From contig JBLXEY010000004.1 of assembly GCA_048262655.1 (NCBI GenBank), positions 248,001 to 312,000 on the forward strand: a stretch of 64,000 nt of DNA. The letters run 5' to 3'. Below the pieces are notes generated by a model. That model was not told where the DNA came from and ran no database searches. It saw only the letters and a list, made by a program, of their open reading frames with translations. Position 1 is the stretch's first letter; the number at the start of each line of letters is the position of its first letter. The position numbers and the translations under genes were made by a program. This document shows, in pieces, positions 34,977 to 43,842 of this stretch. The stretch comes from JABMNT01 sp048262655. GTDB lineage: Bacteria; Pseudomonadota; Alphaproteobacteria; Rhodospirillales; Casp-alpha2.

Positions 34977-36239
34977 ATGAATAAAGATCAGCAGTATTTT
35001 TTACTTCTCAATATCGGCCATTTTCTTGATCATTTGTTTACCTTGATTTTTGCGACGGTCGCCGCGCTCGCATTGATCCAGGAATGGAACATTGGCTACG
35101 CAGCTCTTTTGGTCTATGCGACGCCGGGTTTCTTTGCCTTTGGTTTGTTTTCTTTGCCTGCTGGATGGTTAGCCGACAAATGGAGCCGGGATGGGATGAT
35201 GACCGTGTTCTTCATCGGGATCGGCTCCGCTTCAATCCTGGCCGGTTATGTTGAGACGCCGCTGCAGATGGGGATTTGTTTGTTCATTATTGGTGTATTC
35301 GCAGCGATTTATCATCCCGTTGGCCTGGCAATCGTGACATTGAAATGGCGAAATACGGGAATGCGCATTGCGACCAATGGGGTGTGGGGAAATTTAGGGG
35401 TTGCCAGCGCGGCCCTTATTGCCGGGTATTTGATCGATAATGGCGGCTGGCGAATGGCCTTCATCCTGCCCGGAGTTTTTTCGGTTGGTGTCGGTTTGGT
35501 TTACCTTGCGTTACGTTGGGGTACGATAAATGAGGATCACAAAACAAAACAGGTGACGGATAAGAAACCACAGTCCACTGCGACCTCTGGTCATCGGAGC
35601 TTATTGTTTCGAGTGGCAGGCATCGTGTTTCTGACGACGGCTGTATCATCCGTTATCTTTCAATCGACGACCTTTGCCTTGCCAAAGATATTTGATGAAC
35701 GCCTGCAAAACCTGGCGTCAGACATTACGGTGTGGGCCAACGGGATCGCGGGTACAGAACAAGGTGATGTTGCAACCGTCATCGGGCTTCTGGCCTTCAC
35801 GGTTTTCGCAGTCGCATCGATTGCCCAAATCATCGTTGGGCGCAGCCTGGATCTGTATGGTCCACGGGTTGTCTTTTTGGGCGTTGCCTGCCTGCAGATT
35901 TTGTTTTTCTCTCTCATGCCCGGTTTGCATGACGGATTGGCGCTTGCTGCTGCGTTTGGTTTCATGTTGGGTGCATTTGGCCAGATCCCAATCAATGATT
36001 TTATGATCGCCAAGACGGCCAGTGGTGCCAATCGGGCTCGCATTTATGGCATCCGCTATGTGGTTAGTTTTTCGGTTTTGGCGGTCGCCCTTCCTCTGAT
36101 TTCCTATGTCTATCAAAATTGGGGATTTGATACCCTGTTTCGAATTCTCGCAGGTGCTGCTTTTGTGATTTTGGTCACGGTTGCCATGTTGCCAAAACGG
36201 TTGCCTGAGCCGGCGTCAAACGCGGGTGCTGCCGAATAG
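34977..36239 (+). CDS. MFS transporter, Fsr-like exporter
   Basis: A 420-residue MFS protein with about 12 helices. The N-terminus LLNIGHFLDHLFTLIFATV and the segment FAAIYHPVGLAIV resemble the fosmidomycin-resistance protein group. A soluble loop with basic and acidic residues separates the two halves at about residue 200. The ATG at 34977 was chosen; a GTG at 34947 extends the frame by ten residues without better support. The divergent AraC-type regulator suggests inducible efflux. Substrate unknown. Confidence 0.87.
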   Translation: MNKDQQYFLLLNIGHFLDHLFTLIFATVAALALIQEWNIGYAALLVYATPGFFAFGLFSLPAGWLADKWSRDGMMTVFFIGIGSASILAGYVETPLQMGICLFIIGVFAAIYHPVGLAIVTLKWRNTGMRIATNGVWGNLGVASAALIAGYLIDNGGWRMAFILPGVFSVGVGLVYLALRWGTINEDHKTKQVTDKKPQSTATSGHRSLLFRVAGIVFLTTAVSSVIFQSTTFALPKIFDERLQNLASDITVWANGIAGTEQGDVATVIGLLAFTVFAVASIAQIIVGRSLDLYGPRVVFLGVACLQILFFSLMPGLHDGLALAAAFGFMLGAFGQIPINDFMIAKTASGANRARIYGIRYVVSFSVLAVALPLISYVYQNWGFDTLFRILAGAAFVILVTVAMLPKRLPEPASNAGAAE

Positions 36240-36320
36240 GAAGATGCGCCTTATCTCACGGAATTGTTATTAACAGTGTCTCCTTTAGATCGGAATCAAG
36301 AACTAGGGTATGGTTGAACT

Positions 36321-36337
36321 GATAACGTTTCGTTATC
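36321..36337. promoter_or_regulatory. Perfect inverted repeat upstream of the TVP38 gene
   Basis: GATAACG at 36321-36327 and CGTTATC at 36331-36337 form perfect 7-base arms around TTT. There is no T-run, so it is not a terminator. It lies about 35 bases before the likely GTG start of the TVP38 gene, a fitting place for an operator. No regulator is assigned. Confidence 0.5.
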
Positions 36338-36371
36338 CTCTATGGTCTTTACCCTTTGGAAGAGAATTCCC

Positions 36372-37133
36372 GTGAACGAACAGTCGACACATGAATCCGC
36401 TGTTACACCGCCTTCTGCTCAGGCGGGCGGTCTAAGCCTAAAGAAAATCATCCCCATTTTGGTTCTGATTGCGGCTGTTGTTGCTTTCTTCGCCTTGGGG
36501 TTTGACCAATACCTGTCTTTCGAAGCGCTGCGTGACAATCGGGAAGACCTTATTGCCTGGTCTGACGCCAACAAGTTGCTGGCGATTGGCAGCTTCGTCG
36601 CAATCTATGCCATTGCTGTGGCTCTTTCCCTGCCGGGGGCAACCATCATGACGCTTGCCGGCGGGTTTATATTCGGGACCCTGCAAGCGACCTTTTATGT
36701 GGTATCCGCCGCGACTCTGGGGGCAGTTCTCATTTTTATTCTGGCGCGTTATAGCCTGGCTGATTTTTTCAAAGCGAAAGCCGGAAAGTCCGTCGAGAAA
36801 ATGGAAGCGGGTTTTAAGTCAAATGCACTGAGTTATCTATTGTTCTTAAGACTGGTGCCCTTATTCCCGTTTTGGCTGGTTAATCTGGTCCCGGCGTTTT
36901 TGGGAGTGCCGTTGCGAACGTTTGTTATTGGCACGTTTATCGGCATTATTCCCGGTACGGCCGTCTTCTGTAGTGTAGGCAACGGTCTGGGTGCCGTTTT
37001 TGAAGCGGGTGGCGTTCCTGACCTGTCGATAATTTTCCAACCCGAGATATTAGGACCCATACTGGCCCTTGCCGTTCTTTCTTTGGTCCCGATCATCTAT
37101 AAAAGGGTCAAGAATAACGCCAGTAAACCGTGA
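36372..37133 (+). CDS. TVP38/TMEM64 family membrane protein
   Basis: A DedA-superfamily membrane protein of about 253 residues. It has the VTT-domain patterns GATIMTLAGGFIFGTLQA, SYLLFLRLVPLFPFWLVNLV and FIGIIPGTAVFCSVGNGLG. The GTG at 36372 is preceded by GGAAGAG; an ATG at 36342 is in frame but has no binding site. The function of bacterial members is uncertain, perhaps lipid movement. It is followed 17 bases later by a flavoprotein disulphide reductase, a recurring pairing. Confidence 0.88.
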   Translation: MNEQSTHESAVTPPSAQAGGLSLKKIIPILVLIAAVVAFFALGFDQYLSFEALRDNREDLIAWSDANKLLAIGSFVAIYAIAVALSLPGATIMTLAGGFIFGTLQATFYVVSAATLGAVLIFILARYSLADFFKAKAGKSVEKMEAGFKSNALSYLLFLRLVPLFPFWLVNLVPAFLGVPLRTFVIGTFIGIIPGTAVFCSVGNGLGAVFEAGGVPDLSIIFQPEILGPILALAVLSLVPIIYKRVKNNASKP

Positions 37134-37150
37134 TCATTTAAGGACCTTCC

Positions 37151-38575
37151 ATGACAAAAACTATGAATGTTGACATTTGCGTCATTGGCGCGGGCTCCGG
37201 CGGATTGTCGGTCGCTGCCGGGACGGCACAAATGGGGGCCAGTACCGTCTTGATTGAAAAACACAAGATGGGAGGCGATTGCCTCAATTACGGCTGTGTC
37301 CCGTCAAAGGCCCTCTTGGCGACGGGCCATGCCGCGGAAGCGGTCCGCCACGGCGCGCGATTTGGCGTTCACGCTCGCCTCGATAAAATTGATGCCGCTG
37401 GCGTATATGGTCATGTGCGCGACACCATTGCGACGATTGAGCCGCACGATTCTGTTGAACGCTTCGAAAGTCTTGGTGTTCATGTCATTGAAGCCGAAGG
37501 TAAAATGCTAGGCCCAAATGAAGTGATTGCCGGCGATACGCGGATTAAGGCGCGCCGTATTGTTATTTCGACAGGCAGCCGCGCTTTTGTACCTCCGATC
37601 CCCGGTATCGATGATGTGCCCTATTTGATTAATGAAACGATCTTTAGTTTGTCTGAAATTCCCAAACATCTGATCGTTATCGGTGGCGGGCCCATTGGCA
37701 TAGAAATGGCACAAGCGCACAAACATTTAGGCGCCGATGTAAGTGTGCTTGAGATGTTCAAAATCATGCCGAAAGATGATGCAGAGCTCGTCGATGTTGT
37801 CCGCAAACAGATTGTTGAAGATGGCATTGCGCTGCATGAAGAGATCAAAGTTGAACGGATAGAGAAGTCTGACGCAGGGGTTCGTGTGGTCATCTCCAAG
37901 GATGGTGCGGAAGAAACAATAGAAGGTAGCCACTTGCTGGTGGCCGCAGGCCGACGGCCGAATGTCGATGGCCTGGATTTGGAAAAAGCAGGGATCAATT
38001 ATTCACCTAAGGGCATTGAAGTCGATGCCCGAATGCGCACCTCGAATAAAAAGGTTTTTGCAATTGGCGACGTTGCTGGCGGTTTCCAGTTTACTCATGT
38101 TGCCGGATACCATGCGGGTATCGTGATTCGAAACGCCCTATTTCGATTGCCATCAAAAGCCGACCATCGGTTTGTCCCCTGGGTCACGTTCACATCACCC
38201 GAGTTGGCCCAAGTTGGCCTTACCGAAGAACAAGCCCGTAAGAGCCATCATGACATTCGTGTCCTGAGTTGGCCCTATGCAGAAAATGACCGGGCCTTGG
38301 CTGAGGGTGCAAAAACTGGATTGATCAAGGTCGTCACCACAAAAAAGGGCAAGATCCTGGGATGTGGAATTGTTGGCAGGCAGGCGGGTGAATTAATACA
38401 GACCTGGGTTTTGGCCCTGACGAAGGGAATGAAAGTTGGCGATATTGCACAAATGATCGCGCCTTACCCAACCTTGGGTGAAATATCCAAACGGGCTGCA
38501 GGCAGCTTTTACACGCCGTCGTTGTTTAGCGATCGAACACGCAAAATCGTTCGCTTTTTAGCCAAATTTGGGTAA
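37151..38575 (+). CDS. FAD-dependent disulphide oxidoreductase (mercuric reductase/Lpd-like)
   Basis: A 474-residue flavoprotein. The N-terminal FAD motif is DICVIGAGSGGLSVAAG, and the redox-active disulphide lies in GGDCLNYGCVPSKALLA. The NAD-binding motif is VIGGGPIGIEMAQAH, with AIGDVAGGFQFTHVAGYHAG later. The C-terminal dimerisation domain has the usual active site replaced near APYPTLGEISKRAAG. It is similar to dihydrolipoyl dehydrogenase, but no 2-oxoacid dehydrogenase genes are nearby. Pairing with TVP38 suggests a separate, undefined redox role. Confidence 0.9.
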   Translation: MTKTMNVDICVIGAGSGGLSVAAGTAQMGASTVLIEKHKMGGDCLNYGCVPSKALLATGHAAEAVRHGARFGVHARLDKIDAAGVYGHVRDTIATIEPHDSVERFESLGVHVIEAEGKMLGPNEVIAGDTRIKARRIVISTGSRAFVPPIPGIDDVPYLINETIFSLSEIPKHLIVIGGGPIGIEMAQAHKHLGADVSVLEMFKIMPKDDAELVDVVRKQIVEDGIALHEEIKVERIEKSDAGVRVVISKDGAEETIEGSHLLVAAGRRPNVDGLDLEKAGINYSPKGIEVDARMRTSNKKVFAIGDVAGGFQFTHVAGYHAGIVIRNALFRLPSKADHRFVPWVTFTSPELAQVGLTEEQARKSHHDIRVLSWPYAENDRALAEGAKTGLIKVVTTKKGKILGCGIVGRQAGELIQTWVLALTKGMKVGDIAQMIAPYPTLGEISKRAAGSFYTPSLFSDRTRKIVRFLAKFG

Positions 38576-38590
38576 TGATTAACGCCAGCT

Positions 38591-40012
38591 ATGGCAAAAC
38601 AACCCTTTGATTCTCCGTCCCTGTTTACCGGGCTCTCCATGCGCCTTTTGGTGCTGACGATCTTTTTTATTATGATCGCCGAAGCCTTGATCTGGACGCC
38701 TTCTGTTTCAAGGTTTCGAAAAGTCTATATGGAGGAGCGGCTCGTATGGGCGCATCTTGCCACTCTGGCGCTGGAGGCGATTCCTGAAGGCACGGTTGAT
38801 AAGGGGCTTGGTGATGAACTGCTGTTTCATGCGGAAGCCTATGGCATCGTGCTGCATCGCCCGGAGCAACGGGTTTTAATGGTTTCCAAATCAATGCCGC
38901 CAAAGGTCGACCTGACCGTCGATGTAAATGAAAAATCCTTTTTCATGTGGATCAGAGACGCGTTCGATACCATGCTGCAAAAAGAAAACCGGGTTTTGCG
39001 GGTGATTGGAAATTCACAAAAAGACCCGTCCGTGATGCTTGAGATTGTCATGGACGAGACGCCCATGCGTGAAGCCATGTATGATTTTTCGACGCGTATT
39101 GTTAATTTGTCCGTGGTGATCAGTTTATTTGCAGCAACGCTGGTTTACTTGACCCTCAACTGGTTGATGATCCGGCCCATGCGCAGGATTACGGGCAGCA
39201 TCCGAGAGTTTCGCAGATCTCCAGAAGATGCCGTCCGCGAGATTGTGCATACGGGACGACGTGATGAGATCGGTGTGATTGAGCGCGAATTGGCGCGAAT
39301 GCAGGACGAGGTGCGCCAATCGATGGCACAACAGTCACGTTTAGCGACGCTTGGCGCGGGTATGGCAAAAATCAATCACGACCTGCGCAATTCGTTGGCG
39401 ACAGCCGTGCTTGCCTTTGACAAGTTAGCCCTTGTTGATGATCCGGAAGTAAAGCGCACATTGCCTCGATTGTATGATTCGATCGATAAAGCGGTAAAAC
39501 TGTGCAGCCAAACACTTAATTACGTCGGCAAAGGTGTGCCGAAAATGGATATTTCCCGCTTTCATCTGTTTGACCTTCTTGATGAGGTGGAAATCCATTT
39601 ATCGGAACCCGCCGAGGTCAATTTCGAAGTTCAGCCAAGTGCCGAAATGTCATGGATTAATGAAATTGACCCTGACCTTGAAATTGTCGGCGACCGCGAG
39701 CAATTGTTCAGGACGTTTTCCAATTTGGGGCGAAACGCCCATGAAGCTGGCGCGACTCAGATTATTATACACGCCGATGTCACCGCCAGTGGAATGAAGA
39801 TCACCCTGTCAGATAACGGTCCTGGCCTTTCCGATAAGGCGAAGGAGAGGCTGTTTCAACCGTTCGCAGGATCCGTCAAGGATGGCGGTACCGGGTTAGG
39901 ATTGGTCATTGTCCGTGATGTCTTGAAGGCGCATGGCGGCGATATCGAATATGTGGATACGGATACCGCCGGCGCGACCTTTAAGATTACCCTGCCGCCA
40001 AGCCGTAATTAA
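38591..40012 (+). CDS. Orphan sensor histidine kinase
   Basis: A 473-residue membrane kinase. TM1 is near residues 15-37, an extracytoplasmic domain follows, and TM2 is at about 170-195 (IVNLSVVISLFAATLVYLTL). HAMP (RPMRRITGSIREFRR) precedes HisKA with INHDLRNSLATAVLAFDKLA, where the phospho-accepting His is followed by DLRN. HATPase_c has NLGRNAHEAGA and GGTGLGLVIVRDVL. No response regulator adjoins it. It lies 15 bases after the flavoprotein gene and is probably part of that unit. Confidence 0.9.
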   Translation: MAKQPFDSPSLFTGLSMRLLVLTIFFIMIAEALIWTPSVSRFRKVYMEERLVWAHLATLALEAIPEGTVDKGLGDELLFHAEAYGIVLHRPEQRVLMVSKSMPPKVDLTVDVNEKSFFMWIRDAFDTMLQKENRVLRVIGNSQKDPSVMLEIVMDETPMREAMYDFSTRIVNLSVVISLFAATLVYLTLNWLMIRPMRRITGSIREFRRSPEDAVREIVHTGRRDEIGVIERELARMQDEVRQSMAQQSRLATLGAGMAKINHDLRNSLATAVLAFDKLALVDDPEVKRTLPRLYDSIDKAVKLCSQTLNYVGKGVPKMDISRFHLFDLLDEVEIHLSEPAEVNFEVQPSAEMSWINEIDPDLEIVGDREQLFRTFSNLGRNAHEAGATQIIIHADVTASGMKITLSDNGPGLSDKAKERLFQPFAGSVKDGGTGLGLVIVRDVLKAHGGDIEYVDTDTAGATFKITLPPSRN

Positions 40013-40017
40013 AGGCC

Positions 40018-40449
40018 TTAGGTTGCGGCTACCATTGAAATGGATCCGTCATCGGCGATTGGGAAAAACGGGTTCCAGGCAATTTCCCATGCATGACCAT
40101 CGGGGTCGGCAAAATAGCCGCTGTAACCGCCCCAAAAGACATCTTTCGCGGGATTAAGAATTTGCGCACCCGCGGCTTCGGCTTCGGCTAATAATAAATC
40201 GACTTCCGACTTTGAGCGGGCGTTATGGGCAATCGTAATGCCATCAAACCCGGGACTGACGGGTTGCCGCGCTTCTTCCGCAAGTGCATCAAGACCGTAA
40301 AGGCCGAGGATTATCCCACCTAATTGGAAAAAGGTAATCTTGTCATTGCTGTTTTCAGCCGATGCTTTCCAGCCCAATTTCTCGTAAAAGCTACGACTTT
40401 TGACCATGTCAGAAACACCCAGTGATATGATGCTTAGTCTTTGTTCCAT
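40018..40449 (-). CDS. VOC family (glyoxalase-fold) protein
   Basis: A 143-residue vicinal oxygen chelate protein. It starts RLSIISLGVSDMVKSRSFYE and has a C-terminal GYSGYFADPDGHAWEIAWNP with the usual metal-ligand Glu. Its own function is not predictable; related proteins include glyoxalases, fosfomycin resistance enzymes and uncharacterised small-molecule binders. It lies 22 bases downstream of the RlmI-like gene on the same strand and may be co-transcribed. Confidence 0.88.
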   Translation of the reverse strand: MEQRLSIISLGVSDMVKSRSFYEKLGWKASAENSNDKITFFQLGGIILGLYGLDALAEEARQPVSPGFDGITIAHNARSKSEVDLLLAEAEAAGAQILNPAKDVFWGGYSGYFADPDGHAWEIAWNPFFPIADDGSISMVAAT

Positions 40450-40471
40450 GGCGTTCCTCCCGCCCTGTCCG

Positions 40472-41668
40472 TTAGTCCAATTGGAAAACCAGCGCCTTCA
40501 AATATTCAGTTTCCGGCATAAAAGGATGCACCGGGTGATCGGGGCCTGCGCCTGAGCGGTATATCAAACGCGGCGACCGACCGGCCTGACCAATGCCGCG
40601 CGACGTTTCTTCAATAAAGCGGTCTTCGTGCATGTTGTGTGAACACGAAGCAATCATGAAAAAGCCTTGGGGCTCGACCGCCGTTGCGCCCAGACGGGCC
40701 AGCTTGCGATATCCTTTGATGCCCGCACCCACATCTTTTTTGGTTTTCACAAATGCCGGTGGATCAGCGATGACCAATCCGAAGCGGCGTTTTTCTTCCT
40801 GAAATCGCTCAAGCAAGCCAAAGACTTCCGTCGCACTGAACTGGCAATTGCTGGTTAAGCCATTGGTTTCTGCCGCCTTCCGCGCCAATTCCTGAGCCTT
40901 TTCTGCCCGGTCGACCATCAGGACGTTTTGTGCACCCTGAGCCGCTGCCGTCAGTCCAAAACCGCCGGCGTAACTGTAGAGATCAAGAACCGTCCGGTCT
41001 TTCGCAAGCCCCCCAACAAAGGCACGGTTGGGGCGTTGGTCGAAGAACCAGCCAGTTTTTTGGCCTTCCAGCGGGTCGGCAAAAAACGTTAGGCCGTTTT
41101 CCCGGACCTCCATTGGACCGTCGATATTGCCTTTGGCAATACGCGTGAAGGTGTCCAGGTTCTCAAGGTTTCGAAACTGGCCTTCGTTGGCAATAATGAT
41201 CGATGACGGTGAAATGGTTTTTTCCAGCGCGGCAATCACCAAATCCAGTAATTGATCCATACCTGCCGTCGACGTCTGGATGACAACGGCATCTCCAAAC
41301 CGGTCAATCACCAGCCCTGGAAGGCCATCGGCATCGCCATGCACAAGGCGGTAATGAGGTTCGGGAAAGAGAGCCGTGCGTAAGGTCAAGGCCCGTGTTA
41401 GACGATCTTTGATGAATTTGCCATCAACGCTGCGTGAGCCCGTTCGGCTAAAACCACGATAGGCAATCAGGGTATGAGGATTGAACGTCCCGACACCCAT
41501 TTCCTTTTTATCACTGCGCAGGAGCTTAACAACCGTACCTGCCGAAATGGCTTTGGTCGCTTCATTCATTTCGATTTCGTTTGAATAAACCCAGCTATGG
41601 CCACGTTTAAAACGCTTATCGGCGCCCGGGCGCAGGCGTATGCTCGTTAAACCGGAGGTATCGGTCAT
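40472..41668 (-). CDS. rlmI: Class I SAM-dependent rRNA methyltransferase, RlmI-like
   Basis: A 398-residue protein. The N-terminal PUA domain (IRLRPGADKRFKRGHSWVYS) is followed by a small linker domain and a Rossmann methyltransferase domain. SAM motif I is LDLYSYAGGFGLTAA, and motif IV with the catalytic region is LVIADPPAFVK. A Cys in MIASCSHNM is consistent with 5-methylcytosine methyltransferases. RlmI methylates 23S rRNA C1962. Whether this member modifies the same base is inferred from architecture. Confidence 0.88.
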   Translation of the reverse strand: MTDTSGLTSIRLRPGADKRFKRGHSWVYSNEIEMNEATKAISAGTVVKLLRSDKKEMGVGTFNPHTLIAYRGFSRTGSRSVDGKFIKDRLTRALTLRTALFPEPHYRLVHGDADGLPGLVIDRFGDAVVIQTSTAGMDQLLDLVIAALEKTISPSSIIIANEGQFRNLENLDTFTRIAKGNIDGPMEVRENGLTFFADPLEGQKTGWFFDQRPNRAFVGGLAKDRTVLDLYSYAGGFGLTAAAQGAQNVLMVDRAEKAQELARKAAETNGLTSNCQFSATEVFGLLERFQEEKRRFGLVIADPPAFVKTKKDVGAGIKGYRKLARLGATAVEPQGFFMIASCSHNMHEDRFIEETSRGIGQAGRSPRLIYRSGAGPDHPVHPFMPETEYLKALVFQLD

Positions 41669-41704
41669 GCGACTTCCTTTTTGTATGTGTTCGTATGTGC
41701 TGTT

Positions 41705-43501
41705 CTAGTCGCCTATGGCGACACCTTCACGTCTTTTATCTGCTCCGCCCTCAAGACCGTGTTCCGTGACCCGAATTCCGTGCAAGCCACTGGCGCTGGA
41801 AATGAACTTTACGCTATGCCCCATTTCCTCAAGTGCCGGTTTTAAGGCCTCAAGAGATGTGCCTTTTTCAAGGTCTGTCGAGCCGTTGCGGTTTACGAAA
41901 TAGGGGGCATCAATGGCCGCATCCATATCCATTCCCCAGTCGAGAGCCGCGATCAAGGTTTTGACGACATAGCCAATAATGCGTGAACCGCCGGGTGAGC
42001 CGACCGCCATCACAAGTTTCCCCGAGCCGTCAAATACCAACGTCGGCGACATCGAACTACGGGGTCGTTTTCCCGCTTCAACCCGGTTGGCGATGGGGGC
42101 ACCATCTTTTTCGGCGAGGAATGAGAAATCGGTGAGCTGGTTATTTAATAAAAACCCGTTGGACATCATCCGCGACCCAAAAGCGTTTTCGATACTCGAT
42201 GTCATGGAAACCGCGTTACCTGATTTATCAACAACGCTCAGGTGTGTCGTCGAGAGGCCCGTCTCGTTTTCGCTGGTTGCAAAATTGAGATTGGCCTGCA
42301 AGCCAGGCATGCCTGGTGACTTCTTGCCGCCGGTCTTGAAGGGTGAAATTTCCTGTGACCTGAGATCAAGATAAGCTGGATCAAGAAGGCCGAGCGTTGG
42401 TACCGGGATAAAATCGCTATCGGCCATATATGTATTGCGATCAGCAAAGGCGAGCCGACTGGCTTCTGCTACCAGATGGACGGCTTTTGCACCAAACGGC
42501 TCCAGTTTTCCCAAATCGAAGCGTTGAAGAATACCCAGAATTTGCAAGGTCGTCAGGCCACCTGAAGATGGGGGCCCCATGCCACAAACCAGCCAGACCC
42601 GATAGGGCAGACAAACAGGGGGACGATCTTTTGCCTGATAGTTCTCAATATCAGTTGGCGTCATGCCGCCTGGGTTTTGCGTCGCCTCTTGAACCGTATC
42701 GACAATGCCATTGGCAATCAGGCCCGTATAAAACGCGTCAGCTCCACCGTTCGCAACAAGACGCAAGGTGTTAGCAAGCTCTGGATTTTTGAGCCGTGTG
42801 CCAGCCGGTTTTGGCTTGCCGTCCTGATCGTAAAAATAACGCCGTGTGACATCAAAGGTGTCGAGATACTTGTCACGGGCGATTAATCCCGCCAATCTTG
42901 GAGAAATCGCGAACCCCTTTTGAGCCAGCGTAATCGCTGGCTCAAACAAGGTTTTCCAGGGCAGCTTCCCATGCTGATTATGCACCATTTCCAGCATTCG
43001 GAGTAATCCGGGTACGCCAACGGCGGAACCGCCAACAACAGCTTCATAGAATTTTTTGCGGCTTCCATCGGGTTTTAAAAACATATCGGGTTTGACCGAT
43101 TTTGGGGCGGTTTCCCGACCATCAAATGACTGAATGGATCCTGTTTTTGCATCAAAGTGCATTAAAAAAGCACCACCACCGATCCCCGATGACTGAGGTT
43201 CAACCAGCGTTAAAACCAACTGGGCAGCAATAGCGGCATCGATAGCCGAGCCACCCGCCCTGAGGATTGTCCGGCCTGCCTCCGCAGCCAGTGGGTTGGC
43301 CGCGGCAATCATCTGTGTTAGGGGAGCGGCACTCTTTAATGACAATTGTTGCGCTGTCGCCGCTGGTTTTACGTCGGTTGTGTCCGTCCGCGGCGGAGGC
43401 GTGCCGCACGCTCCGATCATCAAGCATCCAACAAGCATCAACGCCTTGGATTTCCGGTTTGTTTTTATATGGCTGTTCGGGACGTGCATCGGCTTGATCA
43501 T
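41705..43501 (-). CDS. ggt: Gamma-glutamyltransferase, predicted lipoprotein
   Basis: A Ggt of about 598 residues that cleaves itself into two subunits. The nucleophilic Thr is the first of the small subunit in ETGLSTTHLSVVDKSGNAV. The substrate-binding segment FGSRMMSNGFLLNNQLTDFS and the oxyanion motif AVGSPGGSRII are present. It removes gamma-glutamyl groups from glutathione and similar compounds outside the cytoplasm. The N-terminus has a lipobox (LMIGAC), so it is probably an outer-membrane lipoprotein. ATG at 43501 has GAGG six bases upstream; a GTG at 43513 is in frame. Confidence 0.93.
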   Translation of the reverse strand: MIKPMHVPNSHIKTNRKSKALMLVGCLMIGACGTPPPRTDTTDVKPAATAQQLSLKSAAPLTQMIAAANPLAAEAGRTILRAGGSAIDAAIAAQLVLTLVEPQSSGIGGGAFLMHFDAKTGSIQSFDGRETAPKSVKPDMFLKPDGSRKKFYEAVVGGSAVGVPGLLRMLEMVHNQHGKLPWKTLFEPAITLAQKGFAISPRLAGLIARDKYLDTFDVTRRYFYDQDGKPKPAGTRLKNPELANTLRLVANGGADAFYTGLIANGIVDTVQEATQNPGGMTPTDIENYQAKDRPPVCLPYRVWLVCGMGPPSSGGLTTLQILGILQRFDLGKLEPFGAKAVHLVAEASRLAFADRNTYMADSDFIPVPTLGLLDPAYLDLRSQEISPFKTGGKKSPGMPGLQANLNFATSENETGLSTTHLSVVDKSGNAVSMTSSIENAFGSRMMSNGFLLNNQLTDFSFLAEKDGAPIANRVEAGKRPRSSMSPTLVFDGSGKLVMAVGSPGGSRIIGYVVKTLIAALDWGMDMDAAIDAPYFVNRNGSTDLEKGTSLEALKPALEEMGHSVKFISSASGLHGIRVTEHGLEGGADKRREGVAIGD

Positions 43502-43620
43502 CTCTTGCCTCACAATAATAGGTTGAGAACGTATTTTAACTTGTCTGACCGCGACATTCCATCCGTTCCATGTCAGAATAGACCGGATAATACATACTGC
43601 TAAGAGAATTAGGCAAACTC

Positions 43621-43752
43621 ATGGCGCAAATTGAAGCGATGATAGAACTGTTTCGAGCCAATCCGGCACCGGCTTTGGTTGTTTTATTTCTCGGCGTCTT
43701 TTACTGGGCTTTTCGCGGGCGTGGTAAACGCGGTGGACCGTCTGATTCATGA
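43621..43752 (+). CDS. Small single-helix membrane protein, unknown function
   Basis: An ATG-started frame of 43 residues. An amphipathic start (MAQIEAMIELFRANP) is followed by one hydrophobic helix (ALVVLFLGVFYWAF) and a basic tail (RGRGKRGGPSDS). The positive-inside rule puts the tail in the cytoplasm. AGG lies seven bases before the start. It lies between ggt and panC, reading with panC 90 bases before it. The shape recalls CcoQ-like small proteins, but no cbb3 oxidase genes are near. Composition favours a real gene, without proof. Confidence 0.5.
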   Translation: MAQIEAMIELFRANPAPALVVLFLGVFYWAFRGRGKRGGPSDS

Positions 43753-43842
43753 TCTGCATAATTATGGCAATCTCACTATTGTGCGCTGCAATAACTTGGA
43801 CTATCGTTCGGCCACTTTTACGGGCCATTGAGGGTGTAGGGT

